In this document: positions 43,398 through 52,841 of the stretch, piece by piece
Layout: the number at the start of each line of letters is the position of its first letter
Numbering within the stretch: position 1 is the stretch's first letter
Assembly: GCF_029309905.1 (NCBI RefSeq)
Contig: NZ_JARBJP010000007.1
Location: 62,001 to 126,000, forward strand
DNA from: Brytella acorum
Lineage (GTDB): Bacteria; Pseudomonadota; Alphaproteobacteria; Acetobacterales; Acetobacteraceae
Direction: 5' to 3'
DNA: 64,000 nt
Program-made: the position numbers and the translations under genes
The notes under the pieces: generated by a model
The model's database searches: none
Told to the model about the DNA's origin: nothing
Seen by the model: the letters and a program-made list of their open reading frames with translations, nothing else

Positions 43398-44129
43398 ATG
43401 AAACAATATGCTCTTCTCATGGCCTCCGCGATGACGTTGGGCCTGACAGGTTGCAGCAATCTTGCGCAGCTTTCGGAAGTCGGTCGTCCGCCCAGAATGA
43501 CAAAAATCTCGGACCCGACCCTGGCGCAGAACTACCGTCCGGTCACGATGCCCATGCCCGCCCTGCAAGCGCCCAACTCCGAACCGGCGAGTCTCTGGCA
43601 CAGCGGCAGCCGCGCGTTCTTCAAGGACCAGCGCGCGTCTCAGGTCGGGGACCTCGTCACGATTCTCGTCGAAATCTCCGATACCGCGCAGCTCAACAAC
43701 AACACCACGGCACAGCGAAGTGCCGCGGAAAATTTCGGCATTCCGCAGCTTTTCGGCGTCAAACAGAAGGTCATCTCGCATGTCATCGGCGCCGACACGC
43801 TTCAGACGGCCAGTGACAACAACAATGCGGCCACGGGCCGCATCACACGCAATGAAAGCGTGACGCTCAGCCTGGCCGGAACCATCACCCAGGTTCTGCC
43901 CAACGGCAATTTCGTCGTGATGGCCCAGCAGCAGGTCCGCGTGAACAGCGAACTGCGCCAGCTTTACGTCAGCGGCATCGTGCGCCCACAGGACATCACC
44001 GCCGACAACACCGTCACGCATGAACGCATGGCGGAAGCCCGCATTTCATACGGCGGTCGCGGCACACTCACCCAGATGCAGACGCCGCGTTACGGCCAGC
44101 AGGTCATGGACGCCGTGCTGCCCTTCTGA
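43398..44129 (+). CDS. flgH: Flagellar L-ring lipoprotein FlgH
   Basis: A 243-aa outer-membrane lipoprotein. The signal ends in the lipobox LGLTGC(S). SLWHSGSRAFFKDQRASQVGDLVTI, then NESVTLSLAGTITQVLPNGNFVV, then GGRGTLTQMQTPRYGQQVMDAVLPF match FlgH. It forms the outer-membrane bushing of the flagellum. The ATG at 43398 begins the lipoprotein signal; a longer frame at 43314 is rejected. Last gene of the run; it converges on sucA. Confidence 0.95.
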   Translation: MKQYALLMASAMTLGLTGCSNLAQLSEVGRPPRMTKISDPTLAQNYRPVTMPMPALQAPNSEPASLWHSGSRAFFKDQRASQVGDLVTILVEISDTAQLNNNTTAQRSAAENFGIPQLFGVKQKVISHVIGADTLQTASDNNNAATGRITRNESVTLSLAGTITQVLPNGNFVVMAQQQVRVNSELRQLYVSGIVRPQDITADNTVTHERMAEARISYGGRGTLTQMQTPRYGQQVMDAVLPF

Positions 44130-44145
44130 CGCTTTCGCCCCGCCG

Positions 44146-47028
44146 TCAGAACAGCGCCAGCGCCGTCCCGACGACCCCTTGCTGCTCGGCAAGATGGACG
44201 CTCGCAAGGCCCGTGGCGGGCGACGCCGAAGCCGGACGCCCGACGAAATGCGAACGTCCCGCGGTGTGACCGATTTCCGTCAGGACGTCCTCGATCCGCC
44301 GGTCCACGAAATGCCACGCGCCCCCGTTCTGCGATTCCTCCTGGCACCAGATAATCTTCGCGTTCGGATAGCGCGACAGCACCCCGCCCAAAGCCGCCCC
44401 CGGGAACGGGTAGATCTGCTCCAGACGGATCAGCGCGACGTCGCGCCGGTCGGAAGAGGCGCGGGCCGCGTGGAGGTCATAATAAACCTTGCCCGAACAC
44501 AGCACGACGCGCGTGATCTGATCGTCCGGCAGAAGCTCGTCCGTCTCACACAGCACCGGGCGAAAGCCAGTCCCCGTCCTGAAATCCGCCATGGCGGAAA
44601 CGGTGCTCTTGTGGCGAAGGAGCGATTTGGGCGTCATCACAATCAGCGGTTTGCGATGCGGGCTGACGACCTGCCGCCGCAGGACGTGGAAATAATTGGC
44701 AGGCGTCGTGATGTTGCAGACGCGCAGATTGTCTTCCGCGCAAAGCTGGAGATAGCGCTCCAGACGTGCGGACGAATGCTCCGGCCCCTGGCCTTCATAA
44801 CCATGCGGCAACAGCATCACGAGACCGGACGTCCGCAGCCATTTCGTCTCGCCCGATGCGATGAACTGGTCGATGATCACCTGCGCTCCGTTGGCGAAAT
44901 CACCGAACTGCGCCTCCCAGAGCACCAGGGCCTCGGGCTCTCCCAGCGTGTAGCCATATTCAAAGCCAAGCACGCCGAACTCGGAGAGAAGTGAGTTATA
45001 GACCTCCAGCGGCGCGCGCGCATTGGGCATGGCGTTGAGCGGTGTGTATTCCTGCTGGTTGAGCTGGTCGATCAGCACCGCATGACGCTGGCTGAACGTC
45101 CCGCGCTGGCAGTCCTCGCCCGAGAGACGCACCCTGTGGCCTTCCAGAACGAGGCTGCCGAAAGCCAGCGCCTCTCCCGTCGCCCAGTCGATCCCTTCGC
45201 CGGACGCCAGCGCATGGGCGCGCGCGTCAATGACGCGGCGCAGACGCGGGTGCAGCGCGAAATCGGATGGCAGTTGGGTGAGCGCATGGACGATCTCGTC
45301 CAGCTGCGCCTCGCCGATCCCCGTTGAAGGTTCGTCTTCGGAAACCCCGCTGCGCGACGGACTGCCGTCGCGCCCCGCATCGATCCACTCCGCGCGATTG
45401 GGACGATAGCTGCGCGAACGCTCGAACTCTTCGTCGAGACGGCTCTGGAAAGAGTCCCACTGCTTCGTGACCGCCGCATCGTCCATGATGTACTCGCGCA
45501 CGAGCCGATGGGCATACAGGGTCCGCGTCGTCGGACGCGCCGCGATGGCCTTGTACATCGTCGGCTGCGTGAACGCCGGTTCATCGGCTTCGTTATGGCC
45601 ATGACGACGATAGCAGACGAGATCGAGCACGATATCGGCGTTGAATTCCCGACGAAAATCCGCGGCCAGCCGCGCACAGTAAATGGCCGCCTCAGGCTCG
45701 TCGCCATTCACGTGCAGGATCGGCGCCTGCACGGCCTTGGCAATATCCGTGCAATACATGCCCGAATACCCATGGGCCGACACGGTCGTGAAGCCGATCT
45801 GGTTGTTGATCACAACATGGACCGTGCCGCCCGTGCGATAGCCGACCAGCTGGGACATCGCCATGGTCTCGTAGGCGATACCCTGACCGGCGAACGCGGC
45901 GTCTCCATGCACCAGCAGGCCGAGATGGCGGTATCGCCCTTCCAGACCCACGCAGCCGTCGCGATCCTGCGCCGCGCGGACCTGCCCGATCACGACGGGA
46001 TCGACGGCTTCGAGATGCGACGGGTTAGGCAGGAGTGACACGCGCACGTTCTGCCCCGCGACCCGCAGCACCGCTGCCGTTCCCAGATGATATTTGACGT
46101 CCCCGGAACCCTGCACGTCCGTCGGCTTGAAGGAAGCGCCCGCAAACTCGCTGAAAATCGCCGCGAATGGCTTGCGCACGACATTGACCATCGTGTTCAG
46201 ACGCCCGCGATGCGCCATGCCGAGTGCGACGGAGCGCGTCCCGTGGCTGGCCGATCGCTCGATGATGGCATGCAGCACCGGAATCGTGACTTCGCTGCCC
46301 TCCAAGCCGAAGCGCTTGGTACCCGTGAAGCGCTTCTGGCAGAAACTCTCGAAGCCCTCGGCCTCCGTCAGCTGCCCGAGAATGCGACGCTTCTGCTCGG
46401 GCGAAAAACTGTGCCGCCAGTCATCGCTCTCCAGCCGCTGCTGAAGCCAGCGCCGGATCGCCGGGTCCTGGATGTGCATGTATTCCACGCCGATCGGCCC
46501 GCAATACGTCTCGCGCAGGGCCGCGAGCACTTCACGAATGGTTGCCGTCTCCCGATGCGGCATGAGCGTGTGCAACATCGTGCCGAGATAGATCGAACGG
46601 TCGAAATCCTCCGGTCCAAACCCGTACGTCGCCGGATCGAGATCCTCATGCGGCTGGGGAACATGCAGGCCCAGAGGGTCCAGCCGGGCCTCGACATGCC
46701 CGCGCACGCGATAGGCGCGGATCATCTGCACGGCGCGCAGACTGTCATCGACACTCGCCGTGATCATCGGCCCCTCGGGAGACTGAAGGGCGGAAGTCGT
46801 TACGCCCGGGGCTTTTTCGCGTTCGGCGACCGGAGCCGCCGCTTTCATCCAGCTGGCGCCGCTCATTTCGGCGAGGATCTGGGCCCGTTCCTCGTCAAAT
46901 CCGGAAAACAGCGTCGCCAGAGAGGAATCGACGCTCGAGGGGTTTTGCGCCCATCGCGCATACATCTCCGCGAGCCACGCAAGATTTTCGCCGTTGAGGG
47001 CTTCGCCGCCGCTTACGATGTCATCCAT
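44146..47028 (-). CDS. sucA: 2-oxoglutarate dehydrogenase E1 component
   Basis: A 960-aa thiamin-diphosphate enzyme of the TCA cycle that decarboxylates 2-oxoglutarate. Recognised by LAEMYARWAQNPSSVD, HRGRLN near residue 260, LPNPSHLEAVDPVV, INNQIGFTT, HVNGDEPEA, CYRRHGHNEADEP, PHGYEGQGPEHSSARLERYLQL and the ending EESQNGGAWHFVD. Length fits (about 930-950). The start at 47028 has GGGGA five bases upstream. sucB and lpd, normally adjacent, do not follow: the next gene is flgH in the opposite direction, 16 bases away. Confidence 0.97.
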   Translation of the reverse strand: MDDIVSGGEALNGENLAWLAEMYARWAQNPSSVDSSLATLFSGFDEERAQILAEMSGASWMKAAAPVAEREKAPGVTTSALQSPEGPMITASVDDSLRAVQMIRAYRVRGHVEARLDPLGLHVPQPHEDLDPATYGFGPEDFDRSIYLGTMLHTLMPHRETATIREVLAALRETYCGPIGVEYMHIQDPAIRRWLQQRLESDDWRHSFSPEQKRRILGQLTEAEGFESFCQKRFTGTKRFGLEGSEVTIPVLHAIIERSASHGTRSVALGMAHRGRLNTMVNVVRKPFAAIFSEFAGASFKPTDVQGSGDVKYHLGTAAVLRVAGQNVRVSLLPNPSHLEAVDPVVIGQVRAAQDRDGCVGLEGRYRHLGLLVHGDAAFAGQGIAYETMAMSQLVGYRTGGTVHVVINNQIGFTTVSAHGYSGMYCTDIAKAVQAPILHVNGDEPEAAIYCARLAADFRREFNADIVLDLVCYRRHGHNEADEPAFTQPTMYKAIAARPTTRTLYAHRLVREYIMDDAAVTKQWDSFQSRLDEEFERSRSYRPNRAEWIDAGRDGSPSRSGVSEDEPSTGIGEAQLDEIVHALTQLPSDFALHPRLRRVIDARAHALASGEGIDWATGEALAFGSLVLEGHRVRLSGEDCQRGTFSQRHAVLIDQLNQQEYTPLNAMPNARAPLEVYNSLLSEFGVLGFEYGYTLGEPEALVLWEAQFGDFANGAQVIIDQFIASGETKWLRTSGLVMLLPHGYEGQGPEHSSARLERYLQLCAEDNLRVCNITTPANYFHVLRRQVVSPHRKPLIVMTPKSLLRHKSTVSAMADFRTGTGFRPVLCETDELLPDDQITRVVLCSGKVYYDLHAARASSDRRDVALIRLEQIYPFPGAALGGVLSRYPNAKIIWCQEESQNGGAWHFVDRRIEDVLTEIGHTAGRSHFVGRPASASPATGLASVHLAEQQGVVGTALALF

Positions 47029-47266
47029 CCCGGTCCCCGCTTCATGACCTGTCACACACATACGCTTCACTGCGGGCGTAGAGCAGGAACCAGGCAAGGC
47101 CAAGAGAGAAGCGAAACCTCCATGGAGATTTGAGTCCCTGACCGCATAGCGGGTCGCCGCGGGCGGCTCCTTTTTCTCCCCCTTTTCCGCATTCGGCCAC
47201 CCGGGGAAATCCGGGAGACGCCCAAAAGGATTGTCGGGGCCGGACCTGGGGTGTTAAGCCCCGGTT

Positions 47267-47593
47267 ATGAGCAAAAACACACCGCCCTGCCCGCAATGCA
47301 CGCTGGATGAGACGCATCTCGAAGGTGCGAACTATATTTGTGATACCTGTGGTTATGAGTGGCCAGCCGAAATCGCCGAAGCCGCGTCGATGGACGAGAT
47401 CGTCAAAGACGCCAACGGATCGACACTCGCCGATGGCGACACGGTCGTCGTCATCAAGGATCTCAAGGTGAAAGGCTCTTCGACGACGCTGAAAGTCGGC
47501 ACCAAGATCAAGAACATCCGGCTGCGCGGCGGCGATCACGCCGTCGAAGCGGGGGGCTACATGCTCAAGGCCGAATTCCTGCGCAAGGCCTGA
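47267..47593 (+). CDS. yjdM: Zinc-ribbon protein YjdM (PhnA family)
   Basis: A 108-aa protein. A zinc ribbon (CPQC near residue 9 and CDTC near 27) is followed by the PhnA domain: STLADGDTVVVIKDLKVKGSSTTLKVGTKIKNIRL. Family members were first annotated as alkylphosphonate-utilisation proteins, but PhnA has no part in C-P lyase and the role is unclear. Its last 37 bases overlap the end of a convergent gene. It lies beside a Zur-box-linked zinc cluster. Confidence 0.9.
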   Translation: MSKNTPPCPQCTLDETHLEGANYICDTCGYEWPAEIAEAASMDEIVKDANGSTLADGDTVVVIKDLKVKGSSTTLKVGTKIKNIRLRGGDHAVEAGGYMLKAEFLRKA

Positions 47594-47979
47594 GCGCTCG
47601 CGCGGGAGCGGCCGCGAGCTTTCGACAGGCTCCGGTTCCCCATCCGTAGTACCGGCACGGCCGCGGCGTCATGCGGCAGGGAGCGGCCATTCTCCGCCGA
47701 ATAGCGCGCGCCGAAGGCCTCGCGCTCGAGTCTCTCGCAATAATCGAGATAGCGGATCAAGGCCCGCTCGGCGCGCATCGTGCGACCATAAACGCGTTTA
47801 TAGTGCTTCCAGAGCATGAGGACGTTGACCGACCAGGCATCATAGGCATGCTCGGTCACACGCTGCCGGACCAGCGGCGGCAACTGATCGAAAGCCTCCC
47901 ATTCCCTGCCCTCATAACGCCGCCACATCTCATGGCGCAGCGTGCGTTCATTGGTGGGATCGAAGGACGGTTCAGGCAT
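47557..47979 (-). CDS. DUF6525-like small protein
   Basis: A 140-aa basic protein. [43 protein letters not shown] is typical of a short family (DUF6525) that sits beside CobW-type GTPases in alphaproteobacteria. The C-terminal 50 residues are Arg/Ser/Ala-rich and probably disordered. The start at 47979 lies inside the GTPase stop (8-bp overlap) and GGAGG is about 12 bases upstream, so it is cotranscribed with that gene. Function unknown. Confidence 0.7.
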   Translation of the reverse strand: MPEPSFDPTNERTLRHEMWRRYEGREWEAFDQLPPLVRQRVTEHAYDAWSVNVLMLWKHYKRVYGRTMRAERALIRYLDYCERLEREAFGARYSAENGRSLPHDAAAVPVLRMGNRSLSKARGRSRASAQALRRNSALSM

Positions 47980-49201
47980 CGTCGGACACAACCTCCGAGG
48001 CCGAACGCCATGCCGGGAAAGGATCGGGCAGATGGGCGTAAAGAAGCGGATCGAACCGGCCGCCGGGAAATTCGGGAACAAGACAGCCGTCGAGTGCGGC
48101 ACGGATACCGTCCTCATCCATCTCCCGGGTTCCGATGAACACCATCTCCTGACGACGATCGGCATAGACCGGGTCCCAGTTCGAAAAGAGATGGCCGCGC
48201 CACTCGTCACTGTCAGGCCATTGCGAGCGGGGAATTTCGCACCACCATAAACCGAGGGCCTGCGTGCGCACCAGCGCACCCGCCTGCCCCAGCTCTCCCA
48301 CCCATTCAGGCCGCGTCGCCAGCCAGAAATGGCCCTTCGAACGCACGACGCCGGGCCATGTCCTGTCTATGAACGTCTTGAAACGATCCGGCAGGAACGG
48401 GCGGCGCGCCCGGTAGACGAAGCTCCGGATGCCATATTCCTCGGTTTCGGGAACGTGCTCCGAAGAGCCGAAAAGCTCCTTGTACCAGAGCGGGTGCTGA
48501 TGCGCCTTTTCATAATCGAAGCGATGCGTATTCAGCACGCGCGCCAGCGGCACGACGCCCATATCCGTCTCGATGATATCGGCATCCGGATTGAGGCTCA
48601 CGATGATCTGCCGGGCGGCTTCGCGCTGGTCCGGTGTCGCGGCGGAGACCTTGTTCAGCACGACGACATCGGCAAACTCGATCTGCTCGACCAGCAGATC
48701 GACCAACGCCCGCTCGTCCTCCTCGCCAGCCACTTCACCACGGTCGCGCAGAAAATCCGTCGAGCTGTAATCCCTGAGCAGGTTCACGGCATCGACGACC
48801 GTCACCATCGTATCGAGGCGGGCCAGATCGGAGAGGCTCCGGCCTTCCTCGTCACGAAATTCGAAAGTCGCGGCCACGGGCAGCGGCTCCGCGATCCCGG
48901 TGGATTCGATCAGCAGATAGTCGAAGCGCCCCTCGCGGGCGAGGCGCTGGACCTCCTGAAGCAGGTCATCGCGCAATGTGCAGCAGATGCAACCATTGGT
49001 CATTTCCACGAGTTTCTCGTCCGTACGCGACAGGTCACTGCCCTCGCGCACGAGATCGGCGTCAATGTTCACGTCACTCATGTCGTTGACGATCACAGCG
49101 ACCCTGCGGCCTTCCCGATTGTTCAGGATGTGATTGAGCAACGTCGTCTTTCCGGCCCCGAGAAACCCCGAAAGAACGGTGACAGGCAGTTTGGCGGACA
49201 T
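47972..49201 (-). CDS. CobW-family zinc-associated GTPase
   Basis: A 409-aa G3E P-loop GTPase. Walker [10 protein letters not shown] spans residues 12-20; the family's CxCC metal motif is in [12 protein letters not shown] near residue 70; ESTGIAEP and LNKVSA are Walker B and the base motif. The C-terminal COG0523 domain reads [12 protein letters not shown], then [15 protein letters not shown]. Such GTPases act as zinc metallochaperones or zinc-starvation factors. AAGGAG nine bases upstream fixes the start. A perfect Zur-like palindrome lies 59 bases upstream of the ATG, supporting zinc-responsive regulation. It diverges from a DUF1826 gene. Confidence 0.9.
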   Translation of the reverse strand: MSAKLPVTVLSGFLGAGKTTLLNHILNNREGRRVAVIVNDMSDVNIDADLVREGSDLSRTDEKLVEMTNGCICCTLRDDLLQEVQRLAREGRFDYLLIESTGIAEPLPVAATFEFRDEEGRSLSDLARLDTMVTVVDAVNLLRDYSSTDFLRDRGEVAGEEDERALVDLLVEQIEFADVVVLNKVSAATPDQREAARQIIVSLNPDADIIETDMGVVPLARVLNTHRFDYEKAHQHPLWYKELFGSSEHVPETEEYGIRSFVYRARRPFLPDRFKTFIDRTWPGVVRSKGHFWLATRPEWVGELGQAGALVRTQALGLWWCEIPRSQWPDSDEWRGHLFSNWDPVYADRRQEMVFIGTREMDEDGIRAALDGCLVPEFPGGRFDPLLYAHLPDPFPAWRSASEVVSDDA

Positions 49202-49259
49202 GGAGCAGGCTCCTTTCCTGTGGCCACGAGGGCGATTGCGCTGGTGCGATCCTAGATCG

Positions 49260-49273
49260 TATGTTATAACATA
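49260..49273. promoter_or_regulatory. Zur-box-like palindrome between GTPase and DUF1826 genes
   Basis: TATGTTATAACATA is a perfect 14-bp palindrome, continued by ACAA; it is close to the alphaproteobacterial Zur pattern (TGTTATAnnATAACA). It lies between two divergent start codons (49201 minus, 49295 plus), 21 bases upstream of the DUF1826 ATG. Confidence 0.75.
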
Positions 49274-49294
49274 ACAATACACCGGAGCCATCGC

Positions 49295-49909
49295 ATGTCC
49301 TCGATCTGCCCGACACGTCTGCATATGAACGCCGTGGCCGCCTTTCGCCCGATCGAAGAGCCAGACAGGCATATCGTGGTGAGGGAACGCGCGCTGGACG
49401 ACATTCTCGTTCGCTCGATTGCGCAATATCTCAGAGCAGGACCGGGGCTGATCCTCACGCGGGGAACGCCGGACGCCATCTACGCGGAAATCCGCTCGCT
49501 GTTTCCGCTGGGCTGCATTCCGCTTCTGGCGGATGCGATCCAGCTGGCCCGCCAGTATCGGCAACTGGCCGGAACACCGGATCTGCGTCTGCGACTGGAA
49601 CGCATCGATGACGACAGTTGCCGCTGTTTTCACATCGACAACGTGCCGCTGCGGCTTCTGTGCACCTATGCGGGTCCGGGCGTTCAATGGAAAACGGCCG
49701 ATGACGAGACCATTCACGACACGTCGGAAGGCAGCCTCATCCTGCTGAAAGGACGCCTGTTTCCACGTCGTTCAGACGATGGAGCCGTCCTGCATCGCTC
49801 TCCGCCACTCTCGACGATGGCGCCGGGAACCCAGCGGCTTCTCCTGACTCTCGATCATCCGGACGCCTGCACCGTCGTCATGACGCGAGCACCGATGGCA
49901 GCAGTCTGA
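49295..49909 (+). CDS. DUF1826 protein
   Basis: A 204-aa protein of DUF1826, a family found next to CobW-type GTPases and Zur sites. The core is [36 protein letters not shown]: the C-x-C-F-H-x-D stretch is a plausible metal site. CGGAG lies eight bases before the ATG at 49295; ATG 49325 is an alternative. Divergent from the GTPase and sharing its palindrome. The next gene starts 1 base after its stop. Molecular function of the family is unknown. Confidence 0.8.
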   Translation: MSSICPTRLHMNAVAAFRPIEEPDRHIVVRERALDDILVRSIAQYLRAGPGLILTRGTPDAIYAEIRSLFPLGCIPLLADAIQLARQYRQLAGTPDLRLRLERIDDDSCRCFHIDNVPLRLLCTYAGPGVQWKTADDETIHDTSEGSLILLKGRLFPRRSDDGAVLHRSPPLSTMAPGTQRLLLTLDHPDACTVVMTRAPMAAV

Positions 49910-49910
49910 C

Positions 49911-50483
49911 ATGTTCGTCATCGAAAGCTGGCCGGCGGGAGAAATCGGGCCGCATCTGACGGCATCGGCCGACACCCGGATCGTAAGCGACATCCTGATG
50001 CCGTTCGTTGACGCCGTAATCTGGGCGCGAAGGGTGCCCCGGGACTGGGACGCGCGCCTCGGTGCGACCGGCGGAGACCTGACCAGGAGCGCCATTCTCT
50101 CGGGCCCCTTCGATCACGTGCTCAAGCAGGTTGAAGGGCTTGCGCTGGGCGGAAACCGGACGCCCTTTCTGAAGGACGATGTTGAACAGATCATATCGCT
50201 GACCGCAGCCCTCGGCATGTCGCATGAGGTGCGGCTGCAATGGCTTCATGTCGAAGACCGCTTCGCGCCTGGACCGTTGGATCATGGCAGGCTCAGGGCG
50301 CTGTGTGTCTATGGAACGGGCAGCATCGCGTGGTCCTGCCAGAATGACGCGTCGGGGATGGAGCCCGTGGCCCTCGACCCCTATGGCATCCTGTTCACCA
50401 AGCCCCTTATGAGTCTCGCCCCCAGCGCCGCATTTCAGGCCAGCGGCCCGGCCTGCTACGCCCTTTGCGTGGACGTGGCCTGA
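49911..50483 (+). CDS. Degenerate DUF1826-like paralogue
   Basis: A 190-aa protein starting 1 base after the previous gene. It has a DUF1826-like layout: AVIWARRVPRDWDARLGA near the start, then EVRLQWLHVEDRFAPGPLDHGRLRALCVYGTGSIAW. It is shorter on conserved metal residues: where its neighbour has C-R-C-F-H-x-D, this one has D-R-F-A-P-G-P. This suggests tandem duplication with loss of the site in one copy, or a split of DUF1826 roles. The comparison is by eye; the assignment to DUF1826 is tentative. Confidence 0.55.
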   Translation: MFVIESWPAGEIGPHLTASADTRIVSDILMPFVDAVIWARRVPRDWDARLGATGGDLTRSAILSGPFDHVLKQVEGLALGGNRTPFLKDDVEQIISLTAALGMSHEVRLQWLHVEDRFAPGPLDHGRLRALCVYGTGSIAWSCQNDASGMEPVALDPYGILFTKPLMSLAPSAAFQASGPACYALCVDVA

Positions 50484-50491
50484 GAACCGCC

Positions 50492-51757
50492 TCAGAACAG
50501 CTCGCGCACCGCCGTCGCGAAACTGGGAGAAAGCGGCAGGAGCGGCGTCAGGGTGGACTGCCATGCATGGTAGACATCCGCCTTGCCCGGATAAACGACC
50601 TCGGATGGGCGGTTGTTCGCGTCCAGCTCCTGAATCCACCCCCCGTCCCGGCGATCGATCATGTGCAGGTCGATATAATCCCAGATCGTGCGATACCATG
50701 CCTCATAGCGCGCATGGCCCGTTCGTTTCAGCAGCGCCGCCGCCGCCGTCAGGGCCTCGGCCTGGCACCAGTGCGGCCGGTTCTCCACCACCGGCACAAG
50801 ATCGTTGTCGACCGTATAAAGCAGGCCGCCCTTGCCGTTGCGGTCCCACCCCGCGGCCATGCCGCTCTCGAACAGGGCCGTGCTGTCGGTCAGCAGCCAC
50901 TCCGGCGCCGCGCCGTCTTCCCGCAGCAGGGCCGCTTCGAGTTTCAGCAGCAGATGCGACCATTCCACGAAATGGCCCGGCGTCATCCCATAGGGGCGCA
51001 GATCGTCCGTCGGCTGATCGCGATGGTAGTCCGGATGATAGGTCCAGCTTCGGTCGTAATGTTCACGCACGCCATAAGCCGCGTCGCGCGCCAGCATATG
51101 AATGAAGCATTCGACGACCCGCAGCGCCCGGTATCGCCATACCGGGTCTCCCGTCACATCCGCCAGCGCCATGCAGGCCTCGACGGAATGCATGTTGGAA
51201 TTGGCGCCCCGGTAATCCTCTTCATCCGACCAGTCTTCCGCGAAGCTCTCGCGAAAAACGCCTTCTTCCTCGCTCCAGAAGTGCGTCTCCCAGATCGAGG
51301 TCGCCAGTTCCAGCAGGATTTCGGCTCCCGGCACCCCCGCCACGGAGGCCGACGAGGCCGCGAGCGCCACAAAGGCGTGCAGGTAGTTCTGCTTGCGCGT
51401 CTGCGACGCTGCGGGGCGTCCGTCGGTCAGCCCGGCGAACCACCCGCCATGCTCGGCATCGCGTAACGGCCCGAGCAGCGACCGCACGCCATGTTCGGCA
51501 AGCGGCATGCAGCCCGGCAGGCCGCGCATGGCGGCGATCGCATAGACATGTGTGGCGCGCGCCGTCAGCGTCGTGTCCGGCGCGGCGTCCGGCGTGAGCC
51601 GACCCTGTCCGTCCAGCGGACCGAAGCCACCTTCGAGTCGCGATGCCTTGGAAAAATCGAGCAGCCGCAGCCCCTGATGCTCCAGCCAGTAGCGATGGGG
51701 CGTCGATCGCAGCCAGCTCGACACCGGCACCATCAGGGAGGGCAGCATTTCAGCCAT
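50492..51757 (-). CDS. AGE-family sugar epimerase/isomerase
   Basis: A 421-aa (alpha/alpha)6-barrel enzyme of the N-acylglucosamine 2-epimerase superfamily. The signature patches are LTARATHVYAIAAM, QNYLHAFVALA, GANSNMHSVEACMAL, PGHFVEWSHLLL, ENRPHWCQAEAL and YPGKADVYHAWQS. These His residues form the active site of mannose or sulfoquinovose isomerases (YihS type) and epimerases. The precise sugar is not determinable. Start at 51757, overlapping the SDR stop (8 bases), so the two are coupled in one operon. Confidence 0.85.
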   Translation of the reverse strand: MAEMLPSLMVPVSSWLRSTPHRYWLEHQGLRLLDFSKASRLEGGFGPLDGQGRLTPDAAPDTTLTARATHVYAIAAMRGLPGCMPLAEHGVRSLLGPLRDAEHGGWFAGLTDGRPAASQTRKQNYLHAFVALAASSASVAGVPGAEILLELATSIWETHFWSEEEGVFRESFAEDWSDEEDYRGANSNMHSVEACMALADVTGDPVWRYRALRVVECFIHMLARDAAYGVREHYDRSWTYHPDYHRDQPTDDLRPYGMTPGHFVEWSHLLLKLEAALLREDGAAPEWLLTDSTALFESGMAAGWDRNGKGGLLYTVDNDLVPVVENRPHWCQAEALTAAAALLKRTGHARYEAWYRTIWDYIDLHMIDRRDGGWIQELDANNRPSEVVYPGKADVYHAWQSTLTPLLPLSPSFATAVRELF

Positions 51758-52610
51758 TGACGATTTTCCCGCCATTCACATGCAGGGTCTGGCCCGTCAC
51801 GAAGCTTGAATCCGCCGAGGCGAGATAGACATAGGCCGGACCGAGTTCCGCGGGCTCACCACAACGGCCCATCGGCGTGTCCTTTCCGAGGTCGGCCACG
51901 GCCTGCGGGTCGACCGGTCCCCAGCTTGCGGGCTGGAGCGGCGTCCAGACGGGTCCGGGCGCCACGGCGTTGACCCGGATGTCCTTCGATGCGAGCTGAA
52001 GGGCGAGAGAACGGGTGAAGCCCATTTCGGCGGCCTTCGTCGTGCTGTAGGCGACCAGCGCATCATTGCCCGCGAACGCATTGATCGAAGACGTGGCGAT
52101 GATCGCGGACCCGGCTTTCAGATGCGGCAGCGCCGCGCGCGTGATGTAGAAATAGCCGTTGATATTGACGTCCATATGGTGTTGCCACACCGCATCCGTG
52201 ATGTCGGTGAGGTCTTCGCTGACATATTGCACACCGGCATTGTTCACGACGATATCCAGCCCGCCGAGCGTCTCGACCACCTTGCCGACGGCCTCGTTGC
52301 AGAACTGGCTCGAAGCGACGTTTCCGGCGATCGCCAGGCCCTTGCGGCCTTCGGCTTCTATCAGGCGGACGGTTTCCCGGGCGTCTTCATGTTCGTCCAG
52401 ATAGATGATCGCGACATCCGCGCCTTCCCGGGCGAAATGCAGCGCCGCCGACCGGCCGATTCCGCTATCGCCTCCGGTCACGAGCGCCTTCCTGCCCGCC
52501 AGCTTGCCGCTCCCCCTGTAATCGGGACGGATATGAACGGCGAGCGGCTTCATGGCCTTTTCGACGCCGGGCTGATGATCCTGGCTCTGGGGTGGGATGT
52601 TGAGTGACAT
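51750..52610 (-). CDS. Short-chain dehydrogenase/reductase (YghA-like)
   Basis: A 286-aa NAD(P)-dependent oxidoreductase. The cofactor site is VTGGDSGIGRSAALHFAREGA, NNAG is in VVNNAGVQYV, and the catalytic YSTTK is in ALVAYSTTKAAEMG; TSSINAF holds the Ser. The N-terminal extension (LNIPPQSQDHQPG, then MKPLAVHIRPDYRGSGKLAGR) is typical of the YghA/general-stress GSP39 group. GAGGAG seven bases upstream fixes the ATG. Cotranscribed with the sugar isomerase. Confidence 0.92.
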   Translation of the reverse strand: MSLNIPPQSQDHQPGVEKAMKPLAVHIRPDYRGSGKLAGRKALVTGGDSGIGRSAALHFAREGADVAIIYLDEHEDARETVRLIEAEGRKGLAIAGNVASSQFCNEAVGKVVETLGGLDIVVNNAGVQYVSEDLTDITDAVWQHHMDVNINGYFYITRAALPHLKAGSAIIATSSINAFAGNDALVAYSTTKAAEMGFTRSLALQLASKDIRVNAVAPGPVWTPLQPASWGPVDPQAVADLGKDTPMGRCGEPAELGPAYVYLASADSSFVTGQTLHVNGGKIVNG

Positions 52611-52841
52611 GGTCGGGCTCCTCGATCGTTTTTAAGCACGGCTTCTCCTTCAACAGCGGCCCAGCGGCCATGAGGTTGCATAAACCGGATCGGCGCGGGA
52701 TCGCGAGGCGCGTATCCCATCCCTCCCGGCCGGCCAGTGACAGGGCTGGCGGCCTTGCGATCACGACTGCGAAAATCCGCGAGCGACCATCCTGCGCGGC
52801 CTTCCGTTCGCTGTTACACTGCCGCCAGAATCGTAAGGATA

